Positions 52,301 to 61,754 of a DNA stretch of 64,000 bases are shown here, piece by piece. A program made the position numbers and the translations under genes. Origin of the DNA: Branchiostoma belcheri (taxonomy: Eukaryota; Chordata; Leptocardii; Amphioxiformes; Branchiostomatidae); the NCBI RefSeq assembly GCF_001625305.1, contig NW_017804242.1:5847086-5911085 (forward strand), read 5' to 3'. The notes under the pieces were generated by a model, which did no database searches, was not told the DNA's origin, and saw nothing but the letters and a program-made list of their open reading frames with translations. Numbering within the stretch: position 1 is the first letter of the stretch; each line of letters opens with the position of its first letter.

Positions 52301-54145
52301 AAAGTTTATCTCTGATTTTTTCTTGGAAATCCTCTCAAAAATGCACGAAATGCCATTTTAGAAGGTTCATTTTAAAAAATTTTGCATCACGCCTACAGCG
52401 CTCGAGGTCCCCTTAAGCAGTTTGAAGAACCCCCCAATCAAATTCCTGGCTACAGGCATGTGTACTGTATGCTGGATCTTGCCAAACTTCAAATTTGAGT
52501 ATTTTCCCTCTCTGTGTAGATGTGAAGGGGATAAAGCATCGGAATGTCCTGTTAGACTATCAGGACCAGGTCCAAGTGGCCCTACAGACGTACACAGAGT
52601 CACACTACCCAGAACAGCCCAACAAGACAGGAGAACTCCTACTGAGGCTGACAGAGATCGAGAGAGCCTGCTTCATCGGGAAGGACCACCTGGTCTTCAG
52701 GTAAGGAAGTCTCAGAAGTTTTAACCCTTGTCCTGCGGAGCCAAACAATTGTTGTTTTGCACAATACAGAACCATCTAAACATGTATATCACTCTGTATA
52801 GGTATGATTTGGGTGTATTTCTTGTGCAACGCATCACGCCGCAGCGAAACGCAACAAATGTGGAAGTAACTATGCCACCGCAGGGCAAAAAAAGTCGGGG
52901 GTCTTATGACCTACATGTAATTAAGACAGAAAATTATTTAGAAATATTGTGTAAAAAATGTCAGCAGGACAAGGGTTAAGATGTACATGTAGATACTGCA
53001 GCAGTCTTCCTGCCAGCCTGAATTTTTTTCCATCATCTCAAATTTGTTTGACAGAACATATCGAGTGCCAAAGGAGTGCCAAATTGTGTTGAGTGCCAAA
53101 TTCTAAAAGCGTTCTGGGGGCATTTGCTCCCCTTGGAAAATTTTGAAATCTTGACACTCTGAAATTATTTCCTTCATTTTGGGGGGCTAATTTTGCCTAC
53201 AGATAAAGCCCAGTTTAATGACATCTTTTTCTATATCTTTGCACATCGTTTTTTGTCTGTTAAAGATGACGGATTGGGCAAAATTATTGTCCATCATGTT
53301 GGAAAAATTCCGTCAAATGACAGAAAGACGGACGCTGGCTGGAACACTGTACTGTAGTTTGTCGGTCAGAAAACGACTTATCACTGTTTTTGCTTACATC
53401 ATGCACATGCAAATTATTTGAAGGCATATGCAAATTATCAGTATGCAAATCATGCGACTGTCCCCTGCTTTTTGCCTACCACTCGCTGGCTGTGATGTCA
53501 TGGCGATCGCTTGTAATCTTACTCGTGCAGTAGCTTTAGAGTAGAAGACAGTAATTGATAGGAAGCATACATTTCTCTGCCATACATGTATGTTAGTACT
53601 AAATTTCGCCTGTTCAACCTACATTGTACATCTTTGCTTCTCTTGCTTTCCTAATCACATATTATGGTTTGCAGCATTCTGCATCAAGTTACTGTTAATA
53701 CACAGTAATGTCATGTGAGAGTGCACTTGCATGACAAGCTGCTTTCTGAACTTTGCTCTTCTGTCTGTGCATGTGCTTTTTGGTGATGCCTCAGGGGCGG
53801 AGCCTTTTAATATCATTTCTTTTACATGACTGTATTTCCTACAGACTTGTGTGGTTTTCTCTATGCTTTCTTCTGGCTCAAGTTGAAAGGTTTTAAGTTT
53901 TCCTCTCAAGCTTTTTCTACTCCTGAAGATGAGAGAAGCTCTTCTTATCCTACCTCGGAGCTGCTTCTGAAGATTGTACTCACGTTGTCCGCTGTTGTGT
54001 GTATCTTGTCTTAAGGTACATCACGGGACAACTGCCGTCGTGTCAACTGTTGACAGAACTTCTGGGAATGGAGTCGACGAGTTCGGACAGGACGCTGAGT
54101 TCGTCCCTGTCCTCCGAGCTGTCCGCGGCTGGTTTGAAGGAGTGA
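44824..54145 (+). CDS. NR5B: NR5B-group nuclear receptor (Hr39-like FTZ-F1 family member), 7 coding exons
   Basis: A ligand-type transcription factor expected to act in the nucleus as a DNA-binding receptor. Join: 44824-46354, 46847-47103, 47859-48008, 49354-49521, 50593-50668, 52520-52700, 54016-54145, giving 830 residues with GT/AG at every intron and consistent phases. The zinc-finger domain spans residues 442-507 with P-box CESCKG, the NR5-type sequence. It is followed by [15 protein letters not shown] (from 511), the FTZ-F1 box in its NR5B/Hr39 form rather than the SF-1/LRH-1 form. A sumoylation-type VKQE lies in the hinge. The LBD (about 597-804) carries WACRMPLF and SEDQVLLL, and the AF-2 helix is LLTELL (799-804). 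The N-terminal 441 residues are Ser/Pro-rich with many SP/TP sites. A 26-residue Ser-rich tail follows AF-2. Family assignment is from recalled Hr39 features; the exon structure is read from the sequence. Confidence 0.93.
46355..46846 (+). other. NR5B: NR5B intron 1
   Basis: A 492-bp intron between the DBD exon and the FTZ-F1 box exon. No recognisable repeat, gene or conserved non-coding element was noticed; AT-rich with ordinary composition. Confidence 0.7.
46847..47103 (+). CDS. NR5B: NR5B coding exon 2: FTZ-F1 box and hinge
   Basis: The acceptor TTTCAG/CC completes an Ala codon and continues [11 protein letters not shown], the C-terminal extension that in FTZ-F1 receptors contacts the minor groove. 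The hinge is basic (SKRRRHS) and then carries VKVKQEP, a sumoylation-type site comparable in position to the NR5A hinge sites. It ends IPPLLQ before CAG/GTCAGT, phase 0. Confidence 0.92.
47104..47560. other. NR5B intron 2, 5' part: mixed repeat words
   Basis: Holds 'tgtgtccatcttcccccacc' and 'catgtactgtcaact', which recur near 56.85-56.95 kb. A short plus-strand SINE-head-like piece is at about 47428-47465 ('gcatagtccagcagttagcg'). No exon seen. Confidence 0.45.
47560..47813 (-). mobile_element. tRNA-derived SINE in NR5B intron 2, minus strand
   Basis: On the minus strand a head with A-box GGTGTAGTGGATAGAGC (47789-47806) and B-box GGTTCAATCCC (47751-47761) is followed by 'gcccttgggaaaggca' and a body running to about 47560. 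No acceptor-stem closure, so not a tRNA gene. Its Pol III-type start would fire away from exon 3, which begins 45 bp further on. Confidence 0.75.
47859..48008 (+). CDS. NR5B: NR5B coding exon 3: LBD start to helix 3
   Basis: TCCTACAG/GAG to GTCGAG/GTGGGT, 50 codons, phase 0 on both sides. It encodes the first LBD helix region and the helix 3 segment [15 protein letters not shown], the start of the nuclear-receptor LBD signature. A minus-strand SINE ends only 45 bp upstream of the acceptor. Confidence 0.92.
48151..48295 (+). repeat. Repeat H with hammerhead-like motif, NR5B intron 3
   Basis: GTCA, CTGATGA (48156-48162), a hairpin CTAGTGGATACTAG, then GAAACGTC and TGACC. The outer GTCA/TGAC arms pair. 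The continuation 'ttccaaaatcatatccatgc' through 'ggatgtctaaccttcatcga' matches the reversed copy at 29640-29700. Probably a retroelement remnant (Penelope-like by resemblance). Confidence 0.45.
48858..48902 (+). pseudogene. Partial duplicate of NR5B exon 4 start, copy 1
   Basis: CCCCACAG followed by 15 codons reading [15 protein letters not shown], open and with the acceptor intact. It differs from the real exon by W-to-L and G-to-R changes. The sequence then leaves exon homology (EPKHTNLA and a stop). No donor follows, so it cannot act as a normal cassette exon. Confidence 0.85.
48972..49057. mobile_element. Insertion within the amplified intron 3 unit
   Basis: A segment of about 77 bp starting TTTATTTATTTATTTAATC interrupts the unit between copies 1 and 2. 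It accounts for their 212-bp rather than 135-bp spacing. The simple-repeat edge suggests a short retroelement tail. Confidence 0.45.
49070..49114 (+). pseudogene. Partial duplicate of NR5B exon 4 start, copy 2
   Basis: CCCACACAG, then 15 codons encoding [15 protein letters not shown], identical in protein to the true exon (one synonymous change, TTG to TTA). The frame continues into unit sequence without a donor. Confidence 0.85.
49205..49263 (+). pseudogene. Partial duplicate of NR5B exon 4 start, copy 3, frameshifted
   Basis: The acceptor has changed to CACAAAG. An internal 14-bp tandem duplication (GTCCTGTTGTTGCA twice) shifts the frame. It is 135 bp after copy 2 and 149 bp before the true exon, i.e. 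135 plus the 14-bp insertion. Confidence 0.85.
49354..49521 (+). CDS. NR5B: NR5B coding exon 4: LBD helices 4-7
   Basis: 56 codons between CCACACAG and CAG/GTAAGG, phase 0. It starts [15 protein letters not shown], completing the LBD signature (DQ..LL.). It is the only one of four tandem copies of this exon start that continues in frame to a donor and to residues aligning with Hr39-type receptors ([13 protein letters not shown]). A group B MITE follows 76 bp into the next intron. Confidence 0.93.
49545..50210 (+). repeat. Repeat L in NR5B intron 4, split by a group B MITE
   Basis: 'aaaggcacccaaagcacttt' and 'ttctggtcattttag' on the left and 'gttgaatcaacgctatccca' with 'ggtaccgaagaataaag' on the right form the same backbone as 13381-13610 and 61755-62330. 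'Ccataccattctgatattt' is duplicated in tandem at about 50035-50080. Confidence 0.65.
49598..50014 (+). mobile_element. Group B MITE, copy 8, in NR5B intron 4
   Basis: GGCCTCAGGAAGTAAATTTT and CTTACTGTGGCC termini, with TAA at 49595-49597 and 50015-50017. Full group B interior in plus orientation. Confidence 0.8.
50593..50668 (+). CDS. NR5B: NR5B coding exon 5: LBD helix 8
   Basis: CCTTACAG/GTG to CCAG/GTAAGA; 25 codons plus one base. It encodes [20 protein letters not shown], matching the 'LRRL.VD..EYVA+K' segment conserved in NR5B receptors. Confidence 0.92.
51070..51231 (+). pseudogene. Fragment of the amplified exon 4/intron unit in NR5B intron 5
   Basis: 'ttgttgcaaagtgcatgggg' and 'aaacctggaacccaagcata' to 'cccagaaataacaag' reproduces the end of the exon 4 piece plus repeat Q. 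It is bracketed by a perfect 27-bp direct repeat (CACTTTTTCAGAGGC...) at 51070-51096 and 51204-51230. The duplication marks an insertion event. Confidence 0.75.
51232..52138. other. NR5B intron 5 middle part, no exon recognised
   Basis: The frames 51503-51811 and 51893-52102 have no domain and no paired splice sites that keep the receptor frame. 52040-52110 has repeat H-like words ('acccggatgtctaatattc'). Confidence 0.4.
52139..52460. mobile_element. 322-bp TIR element in NR5B intron 5
   Basis: The ends CATGCCCGTAGCCAGG and CCTGGCTACAGGCATG are inverted (15 of 16). The interior has G-tracts on one side and C-tracts on the other, extending the pairing, and a repeated 'ggtccactttttatgtaaa'. 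CATG ends recall P-element-type termini; no clean flanking duplication was found. Confidence 0.6.
52520..52700 (+). CDS. NR5B: NR5B coding exon 6: LBD helices 9-11
   Basis: CTGTGTAG/AT to TTCAG/GTAAGG; the first two bases complete an Asp codon. It encodes a [15 protein letters not shown] segment and [12 protein letters not shown], the helix 10/11 region in which nuclear receptors dimerise. A TIR element ends 59 bp before the acceptor. Confidence 0.92.
53005..53355 (-). repeat. Repeat G copy in NR5B intron 6, minus strand
   Basis: Reversed repeat G words ('cagtttaatgacatcttttt', 'gatgacggattgggcaaaat', 'gacagaaagacggacgctgg'), ending GCTGGCTGGAACACTG. Other parts of intron 6 (52701-53000, 53360-54015) show no exon; 53763-53800 is a repeat P scrap. 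Confidence 0.55.
54016..54145 (+). CDS. NR5B: NR5B coding exon 7: AF-2 helix and C-terminal tail
   Basis: The acceptor GTCTTAAG/G completes an Arg codon. [10 protein letters not shown] leads to LLTELL, the activation-function helix with its conserved Glu. A 26-residue tail beginning GMESTSSDR ends at TGA 54143-54145. In Drosophila Hr39, as I recall, the protein ends almost at AF-2, so this tail is lineage-specific or a sign of a missed isoform. The acceptor's AAG is non-optimal. Confidence 0.85.
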
Positions 54146-54356
54146 CTGAACTAGCTTGCCATCCCATGGCTTAGACCTGATTTACATACACATGGGGAAA
54201 TTAAAAAGCTGACGGTACAATAACTGTGTATGAACATGAGCATACGAAAACTGTATGTCAATTTTTTCCTGCATGTAAATCGTCCTGTTTTGACGTGCGT
54301 CAAGAATGTACCTTTTGATTGTATGCAAGTCCTCGAAGTAACATACAATCTTAACT

Positions 54357-54678
54357 AAGACCCCGTTCAGACCAGACTTATATTTAGCGGTTTCAAGCGG
54401 TTTTTTATAAACCGGGTTTTTATTTAACCTAGTGTGAATGCAAATCAACCAGTTTTTAGGGGTTTAAGTCTGATTTTCAAAAACCACCTCGGAAGGTGTT
54501 TTTTTAGGGTTTTTTTAACAAAAAAACCTGGTCTGAATGCTAAGGGTTTTTTGATCAGTTTTTGCGTGATACATGTAGGGTCACAGGGCCGGGGTCACAG
54601 GGCTGTGTGCAAATTCAGTAAAAGAGCGAGAATAATTTAGCAGTTTCAACCGGTTTTTAAAAGTCTGAACGGGGTCTT
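54357..54678. mobile_element. 322-bp TIR element in the NR5B 3' UTR
   Basis: The ends AAGACCCCGTTCAGAC and GTCTGAACGGGGTCTT are perfectly inverted (16 bp). The interior has repeated 'ggttttt' and 'aaaacc' blocks that pair with each other. No matched flanking duplication. Confidence 0.75.
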
Positions 54679-55902
54679 AGGTTCTTGGCGTACATCAAAG
54701 CAGGCCAATTTACACAGATGTTCAGACTGTACGCCAGCCTTTGAGGTAACACATGATCTGAATATACGTTCTTGACATACGTCAAAGCAGGCTGATTTAC
54801 ATGCAGGAAAAATTTGCCGTATTTACAGTTTTGTACGCTCGTGTCTGTACATAGTTTTCGTACCATTAGTTTTTGGCCCACTAGTACATGTAAATCTGGT
54901 CTTGGACAACTTACAGTTATCTCCAAGATGACATTGTAGTTTTTTCCACTCAAGACTGTCTCGGCTAAAGAAACGTCCGTTTGTTATAAGATGTGGAATA
55001 ACGATAGCCATCCTCTGTCTTCACATTCGTCTCAGGATCTCTCAAGATATCTGGTTTCTTAAAGCATAACGTATAACGCATGACGTTATAACTTAACTCT
55101 GTGTGTTTTTGAAACTACAACTGCAAAGCAGTTAAGGAATATTCTTGTCTATGTGTTTATCTATGATCTTGCTGGCTATGATCGTGTAATGGAAATGTGG
55201 TTAATATCAACTCGACGTTTTGTCAATGGTTTATCATTAATTCAGTATTGTAAGGAGATGGAAAAAGAAATTTTTAAAACCCGTTCTGTATTGTGTAAAT
55301 TGTACGAATTATGATAATTGTTTACGGAGAGGATAATAAGAGATACCATCGGCCAGGTATAACTAGCAATAAGATAATGTACAGGTTTTGTCAGGTTTTT
55401 GGTTTGGAGCCATTGAAATATGCACTTTTGCGACTGTCCAAAGATGTAGGTTATTTCTCCAAGTCAAGGGTGTAATATAGTAGTTGTAGACAGTGTATGT
55501 GTTGGAATTTATGGACCTAGCTGATGTGGTTGTGTTTCTTTCAGGCAGCTACTTTTGTAATCTGCCATTGAAGGTTGAATGCTGTGGTGACTTGAATGTA
55601 CAGTGAGTTAGTTGTACACTTTGTATTGCGGTAGCGGATTTCACGATATATATAAAAATATATATATATCATTATCTATAATTTATGTATATATGTGTGA
55701 AAAATGGATTTTTAGGGTGGTAAATGACTGTCCAGGGATGTTCATTATTTCAAGGCCATATATAGAAAGTCCTGTGATTTTTGAGAGAAGTTATTATTTG
55801 TTTTATTCTGGTAAATATGTCAGCTTTTTGTTCTGAATGGCAAAATGCATCTTGAGTTATTAATTATATAAGGAGGAATACTGGAAAAATGTGTTTTACT
55901 GA

Positions 55903-55908
55903 AATAAA
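55903..55908 (+). terminator. NR5B: Candidate polyadenylation signal
   Basis: AATAAA at the end of an AT-rich stretch 1.76 kb after the receptor stop codon. Assignment to this gene is by position only. Confidence 0.4.
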
Positions 55909-55925
55909 GAGTTAAACTCCTAAAT

Positions 55926-56760
55926 GTAGTGTATAATTTTAAAGAAGCACTAAAGTGGGTTGGTTCGTTGATATCTTTTCAACATTTTGCTGCCTTGGCT
56001 AGCTCAAAATCTCCCAGCATTTATAATGTTTAAAATATTCATGCCATAGTGAAGTGAAATATGCATATGGCCTGCATAGAGAAAGATACTGATATTAATA
56101 TCATTTTACAAAAGATACCTCACTAAAGTGAAATTCTGAAAAAAAAAATCATATTCATTTTTCAATAGTCTAATTGTACAATCCACCTCCCGACTCTAGT
56201 GCTCATTGAAATGACGTTTTGGCCAGTATTTTATAATAGTTTTGTAGCTTCTATGAGCTTAAAAAAAGGTTGAACAAAATCACCAGGATTGTCCTCAATT
56301 TGTAAATTTGTCAAATTTATGATCCCTACAACAAATTCTTCTACATAATTTTCACCCTTCCCTTTGAAGAAATATTTATATCAATAATTATTGTACATTA
56401 TAATACTTTCCCCATGACACTACATGTATATGGCTGTAATTTTGTGTGTATATCTCTGAATATGAATAGATGCTTCACTGCTATGTAATTATTAAAACAT
56501 AATGAGTTATATATTAGAGCTTACAAGGTATGCTCTTGATATGATTTTTTTATTACCAAAACAGGCATATGTTGCTTTGGCAGAGGGCTTTTTAGTTGTG
56601 ATTTGCTTTGAATGTTCATTTTTTTTTTCTTTTTTAGCCTCAACTTCTATCTTTTTTCTATTAAATTTTTTTTTCTTTATCAAAATTACCCCAGGAAAAA
56701 ATCTGAGGAAAATATTGCATTAAAACAGAATCTTTGGACAACCAAAAAAATTCAGACTTC
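55926..56760. other. AT-rich intergenic sequence
   Basis: No exon or clear repeat recognised. The frames at 56502-56723 and 56612-57025 are T-rich and hydrophobic because of composition, not a membrane protein signature. Confidence 0.35.
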
Positions 56761-56779
56761 TGGGAAGTATTTGGGTTTT

Positions 56780-57030
56780 TGTGACCTTCAAGTTACCCTA
56801 CTTCCTGTGTCTGACCTTTTGACCTGTCATTCTGCCTGTCAATCTTCCCATCCCCTACCCACGTGTTGTCAACCTACTCACAAGTTCACCCCATTTCCTG
56901 TTTCTAACCTTTTGACCTTTCATTCTGTCTGTCAATCTTTCTCCCACCCATGTGCTGTCAACCTAAAAAATTACACAAACCTACAGTTGAGCCACCCAAA
57001 ACAATACTTCTATGCCCAAAAGTAAAAAGT
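56780..57030 (+). repeat. Two-copy direct repeat followed by repeat Q
   Basis: 'ccttttgacct.tcattctg.ctgtcaatctt' and 'tgtcaacct' occur twice with a period of about 90 bp. 'Acaaacctacagttgagcca' and 'cccaaaacaatacttctatg' then match repeat Q, the intronic part of the unit amplified in NR5B intron 3. Confidence 0.55.
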
Positions 57031-57590
57031 GCTGAACACTTCTACTTCAAGAATGCCCTACTGCCATTGTTAATAGTGACATGTAGTTTATACATGTACA
57101 TGTATTTGGTTAAAAGATTAAAAGTCACTGTGAATGGCAGCTTGAAACATATTTAAAATTATATTTCCAAGTCTTTGGCCTATGCTCGTGTGTGGTTAAA
57201 AAGACTATTTCGATGTCTACCTTTTTGTAAAAGATATAGGCTGTACTTAATATCAGAGTCTACTATATTCTGTTGTCAAATCCTACACCAAAACAGCTCA
57301 GTTCCAAAACTAGAGTTATGACTTTAATCTAGTTCTGTACTGTCTTAACATAATTACCTGTACATTTCAAGAGTTGTTTCTGAGGGTTAATCATAAACAA
57401 CACAATACAAAGATGAATATATTTGGACAGGACCTACATGTACATGTAATAGGAAGCGACAGCTCTACTTGATCAACATGTAGCTTCTTTATTTTTTCCA
57501 CACATAGGTATGGGTGACAATATTTTGATGAATGTGTACAATAAATTGGTAACTTGAGCCGTTAATGCCTTTTGAGCCTTTTTGTTGTTG

Positions 57591-57869
57591 TTTTTTTACA
57601 CTTTTAAGAATTACCTTTTTTTACACATTTAAGAATTACCTTTTTTTACACATTTAAGAATTACCTTTTTTTACCCTTTTAAGAATTACCTTTTTTTTTA
57701 CCCTTTTAAGAATTACCTTTTTTTTTACACTTTTAAGAATTACCTTTTATTTACACTTTTAAGAATTACCTTTTTTACACTTTTAAGAATTACCTTTTTT
57801 TACACTTTTAAGAATTACCTTTTTTTACACTTTTAAGAATTACCTTTTTTTACACTTTTAAGAATTACC
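57591..57869 (+). repeat. 25-bp minisatellite, about 11 units
   Basis: Units of T(6-8)ACACTTTTAAGAATTACC with small variants (ACATTT, ACCCTTTT, one TTTTATTT). Near-homogeneous, suggesting recent expansion by slippage. Confidence 0.9.
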
Positions 57870-60515
57870 CTTTGGAAATGTAATACAATGAAGAAAACTA
57901 TTTGAAGGGCCTTTAGGCATAAAAAAACTACATCCCTTTTGTCCTATAATTGGTTTAATTAATTGTACAGTATGTTTCTTACCCTTTCAGTGGTTTCCAA
58001 AGATTATGCTTACTGCGTTAAAATTATATCAGGGTAACATTGTCATAATTATGTACAAATTTGTACAATCTTATAGCAAAAAAATTTAATGTATCTATAT
58101 ATATATAGGGTTTGTTCTTCTGGTAATTTAAAGGGTTGCCTCAAATCCTTTTTTGGGTTTTGTTGTCACAGTGTTTACATTAATTTAAACATAAATTGCC
58201 CATGGAAGTGATGAAATTGCATTATTATATAATACCAGTCCATACCATAGGTGTGGATGAAATATATTGTTCTTCCCCTTGTTTCTTCCCCTTCTCCGGC
58301 CATTTCGTTAAATGGAGGATTCCATTTCTTTTTTGGGTCTCACAAAAAGTCCATATTGGAACAGTCCATTTCTATGTCGAGGGAGATGGCCTGAAATATG
58401 CTGCATTTGCTCCTGAGCAAATGGTGGCCTTTCTAGTTGCAGTATACTGAATATTGCAGCAATTCTGGTACATTGTGTAGTTACTTATTTATCCTCTAAG
58501 ACTTCATCTTATGTGAGACGTAAGGCCATGACTTTTTCGATTCATCTAGGTCTGTCCTTGGCCACCTTCTTTAAATTTACCGATTACCAGGATTTCTGGC
58601 ACACATTCTGGTACAAGACAGGCAATTTTGGTACGAAAAAAAAAAACAATCCTCCTACCAGTGAATTTTGACATCCATATATGGGGAGACATATTACCAT
58701 TTTTCCTCAGAAACTGCCCAGAATTGACCATCTTTCCTAGAAGATTGGCTGACCTCCCACAGTGCCATTTCTGTGAAAAGTAATCTTTGTTCAACAGAAA
58801 TGCATATTGAAACACAAACATTGAGACAGCACCGAATATGAACTGGCTACATGTGTGTTATATGATAGTTGACATAAATTGATTCAAGTTTTCAAAGAAA
58901 GGTGTCATTTAATTTGTACCAAAATAAGAAAAATGAAGTTTTTTGCTTCTAGTGACTTAATCCATTCCCTAACATTTCCGAAACAAGTTTACACTTTTTA
59001 ACGTATAGATATTGAAGTACTACTAGTTTAATGTAACTTAAGGATGTCCACAGAACATACTGGGCCTGTACGAAACACAAATTTTCACGGTTTTCGTTGG
59101 ATTTTTGGTCAACATTGCTTCATAATTTATCCCGTTGCAGATGATACCTTTCCCACACAGTTGAAAACTATAGATGGGATGTCATCCCTTAAAATATGCA
59201 AATACAACCTTAAACAAGATGTTCAGCTGAAGTGTTATGCACAATACATTTACTATGGTTTTTGCACAGGCACAGTATGTTCTGCCAGTGTGCTTATAAC
59301 ATATAACTGTAAAACTGTAGTTTTCCTTACCAAACTTTGCAGATCAAAATCTGGTTTGATACTACAATGTAGTAGGAATTATTTATATGATATATGATAT
59401 ATAGTGACAGTGCCCAGTTTGTTTACTACGAGAATGTAACAGTAAGATCAGTATCAAATACTGGTAGTTTACTTACTAGTATTATAACTTCGGTGTACAT
59501 AATTACACTACTGTAGTACATAAACAGCAAAGAACTAAATGTAGAATTTTCTACCGTGGTGTTACAAAGACATGAAATACCCAAAATGATGTTCCGCCTC
59601 TTCCATAAACCAAGGACATTTTAATAATACAAAGATATTTTGTGGATTTACATTGTAAAAAATACCAAGGATATTAATATCAATATAAAGATATTTTGTG
59701 CAAATGAATAAATGTTCAATATGTGAAGTACTAGAATAAAAATAGTGATCCCAGTTCTAAATGGTGGTACAATGTACAAGTACAATGTACATACGAAAAG
59801 TAGATGGTAGTTGTTCTTAAAATATAGCATAGAAAGGGTTGTATTGTAATTGTTGTGTCAGTTAGAGTTAGAAGGTTATATTAAGATATATGTAATAGTA
59901 CGGTGTTCATAAAATGTTGTCCCATTGAATCATCTAACAGTTTGAGATGCTGTCTTATACTTCATAACTACATGTACAGGGTCAACTTCTTGTTATACTG
60001 TACCTTCCCTACCTCTGTTGTCCACCTTATTCTATAGATTTGGTGCCCTTGGCTTGTGCGCCACGATACTCAAGGTATAACACAATGCCAGACATATCAG
60101 CAGAACCAATAACCCATACAAGTATCTGTGACAGTTTGAACAACTACATTAAATATCTGTTGGTGTGTTAAACAAAGACTATGGTGTAGTTGATCCATGC
60201 CTGCATTTCTGACTACAGGTGCTAGGGGGTGCTCATGACATGGAAGCGACTTTGCTGACCCAACTGTCAATGATGCCTTGTTTCGCTTTGTCCAAATGGT
60301 GCATTGCATGGTCCTGTTGAGAGCAATTGTTGCGGATGAATATAATATTATACATAATATATATACATGTATAATAATATATATACATCCGATAAACCGG
60401 ACAGTGAGTGAGTGTACACGTATATACATATTAGTTTGCATGTCATTTCCTTTGACCAGTATATATAAATAAAACTTAGCAATGTTCTTTATTCACAACT
60501 ACTTCTTTAACAAGA
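57870..60515. other. AT-rich intergenic sequence, scattered weak repeats
   Basis: 58530-58565 shares a repeat with 33.2 kb. Frames such as 58196-58450, 59044-59397 and 60097-60441 (minus) have no domain, no splice context and ordinary composition. No gene is supported. Confidence 0.35.
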
Positions 60516-60519
60516 GAGC

Positions 60520-60740
60520 CAAATTTTCAAGGACTTTAATCATCTAACAATGCAGTGATTTGATCAAATTTTTTTTGTTATATTACCAAATCAGCTTGGT
60601 ATGTTGACTTCATGGCTCCTATCATAGCATTTGGGTCTATCATAGGATGCCTGGGCCTGTTTTTATTCTTTTTCCAGGCCTGTCGGTTCATTTTTTTCTG
60701 AAAAAATCTGAGAAGCAACAAATTAAATTCGTGTGTCAAC
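60520..60740 (+). mobile_element. Group A MITE remnant (right part)
   Basis: 'atgttgacttcatggctcct', 'ataggatgcctgggcctgtt' and 'gagaagcaacaaattaaatt' run in group A order. The right terminus is degraded (CGTGTGTC) and the left half is lost. Confidence 0.6.
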
Positions 60741-60983
60741 TATGGCATAAAGAACAATTGCATGAAGATTTTTTTCTATTCAAATATTCTAATTTTTGGC
60801 ACAAAAAATGGCCATTTCTGCAGTTACTATAGACATTGGTGGTCCTTATGCAGAGGTGGTCACTCGTTACAGGCTTTAAGGTTTCCAATTGACATTACCG
60901 GATACTGCAATGCAATTGACAAAAGTGATAAAGGAGATATGATAATACTTTATGCTGGTCTCCTTAGGTTGGGGACCCCCCGT

Positions 60984-61004
60984 TTCAGCACCAAGGACAG
61001 GGTG
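60984..61004 (+). promoter_or_regulatory. RE1/NRSE-like sequence
   Basis: TTCAGCACCAAGGACAGGGT, the same word as at 24874, preceded here by 'accccccgt'. Confidence 0.3.
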
Positions 61005-61184
61005 TAGGCATATACTGGATGATCAAATTCAAGTATAATTATCCTAATTTTTGTGTTAAAATCAATCGACTGTAAATTCAGCAGCCGCTTTATGACTAAA
61101 TCAATCCATTGCCTACATGGTGTCGTATTGTACATGTTGTACAAGTTTTATAACATTTCTTCTGCTATTGAGTTCTTATTGTTC

Positions 61185-61530
61185 TAGCCGGCAGCTGTCT
61201 TTCTTTCTTTCAACAGAATTTTGCTGCTCATGACAGACAAAATTTTGTCCAATCCGTCATCTTTGTCAGACAAAAATCAGCGCGCAAAGATATGGAAAGA
61301 GATGTCATTCAAGTAAGTTCATCGATCAGTCTACCAGCAAAATTTGCTCCTCAAAATGCAGGAAATAGTAGCATTTCAGTGGGTCAAGATTTCATAATTT
61401 TCATGGGGGAGCACGCTTCAGGACCCTTCCAGGATTGCTTAATGCTTTGGATCTTGACAAGATGATACAGTACGTCTAACAACGTTGAGACGGCAGAAAA
61501 ATTTCAGGCTGGCTACAATGTAGAACACTT
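61185..61530 (+). repeat. Repeat G copy
   Basis: GTTCTAGCCGGCAGC, then 'caacagaattttgctgctca', 'gatatggaaagagatgtcat', 'ctaccagcaaaatttgctcc', ending 'tttcaggctggctac' and 'gaacac'. Follows the 30216 copy throughout but lacks its internal duplication. Confidence 0.65.
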
Positions 61531-61754
61531 TCTTTATAATCATGTCCACAGTGACTAGTACATGTATGTATTGGCAGTTTTTGCACAGACACATTTAGAT
61601 ATGCATGAGTGTACTGACTGAGAGACAGGGTGATATACACTGATATTAAGAGCTTACATTCAGACAGGTGCTTAGAAACCACCCAGGTGACCAAATCCTA
61701 CACTAACCGTGAAGCAGGATTTACACAGATCCACTTAATCCTGGACTTACATTA

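Larger units (their letters stand above)
54146..55925 (+). other. NR5B: Probable NR5B 3' UTR
   Basis: From the stop to an AATAAA at 55903-55908 in a T/A-rich context. No earlier canonical AATAAA was noticed. The segment contains a MITE (54357-54678). Two direct copies of 'gttcttg.c.tac.tcaaagcagg' start at about 54682 and 54767. An inverted partner is at about 54255-54310, so a transcript could form a long stem around the MITE. The 3' end is inferred. Confidence 0.5.

Noticed and set aside
56612..57025. Hydrophobic N-terminal frame as a membrane protein
   Set aside because: Phe/Leu/Ile runs come from T-rich DNA; the downstream part is repeat Q sequence.
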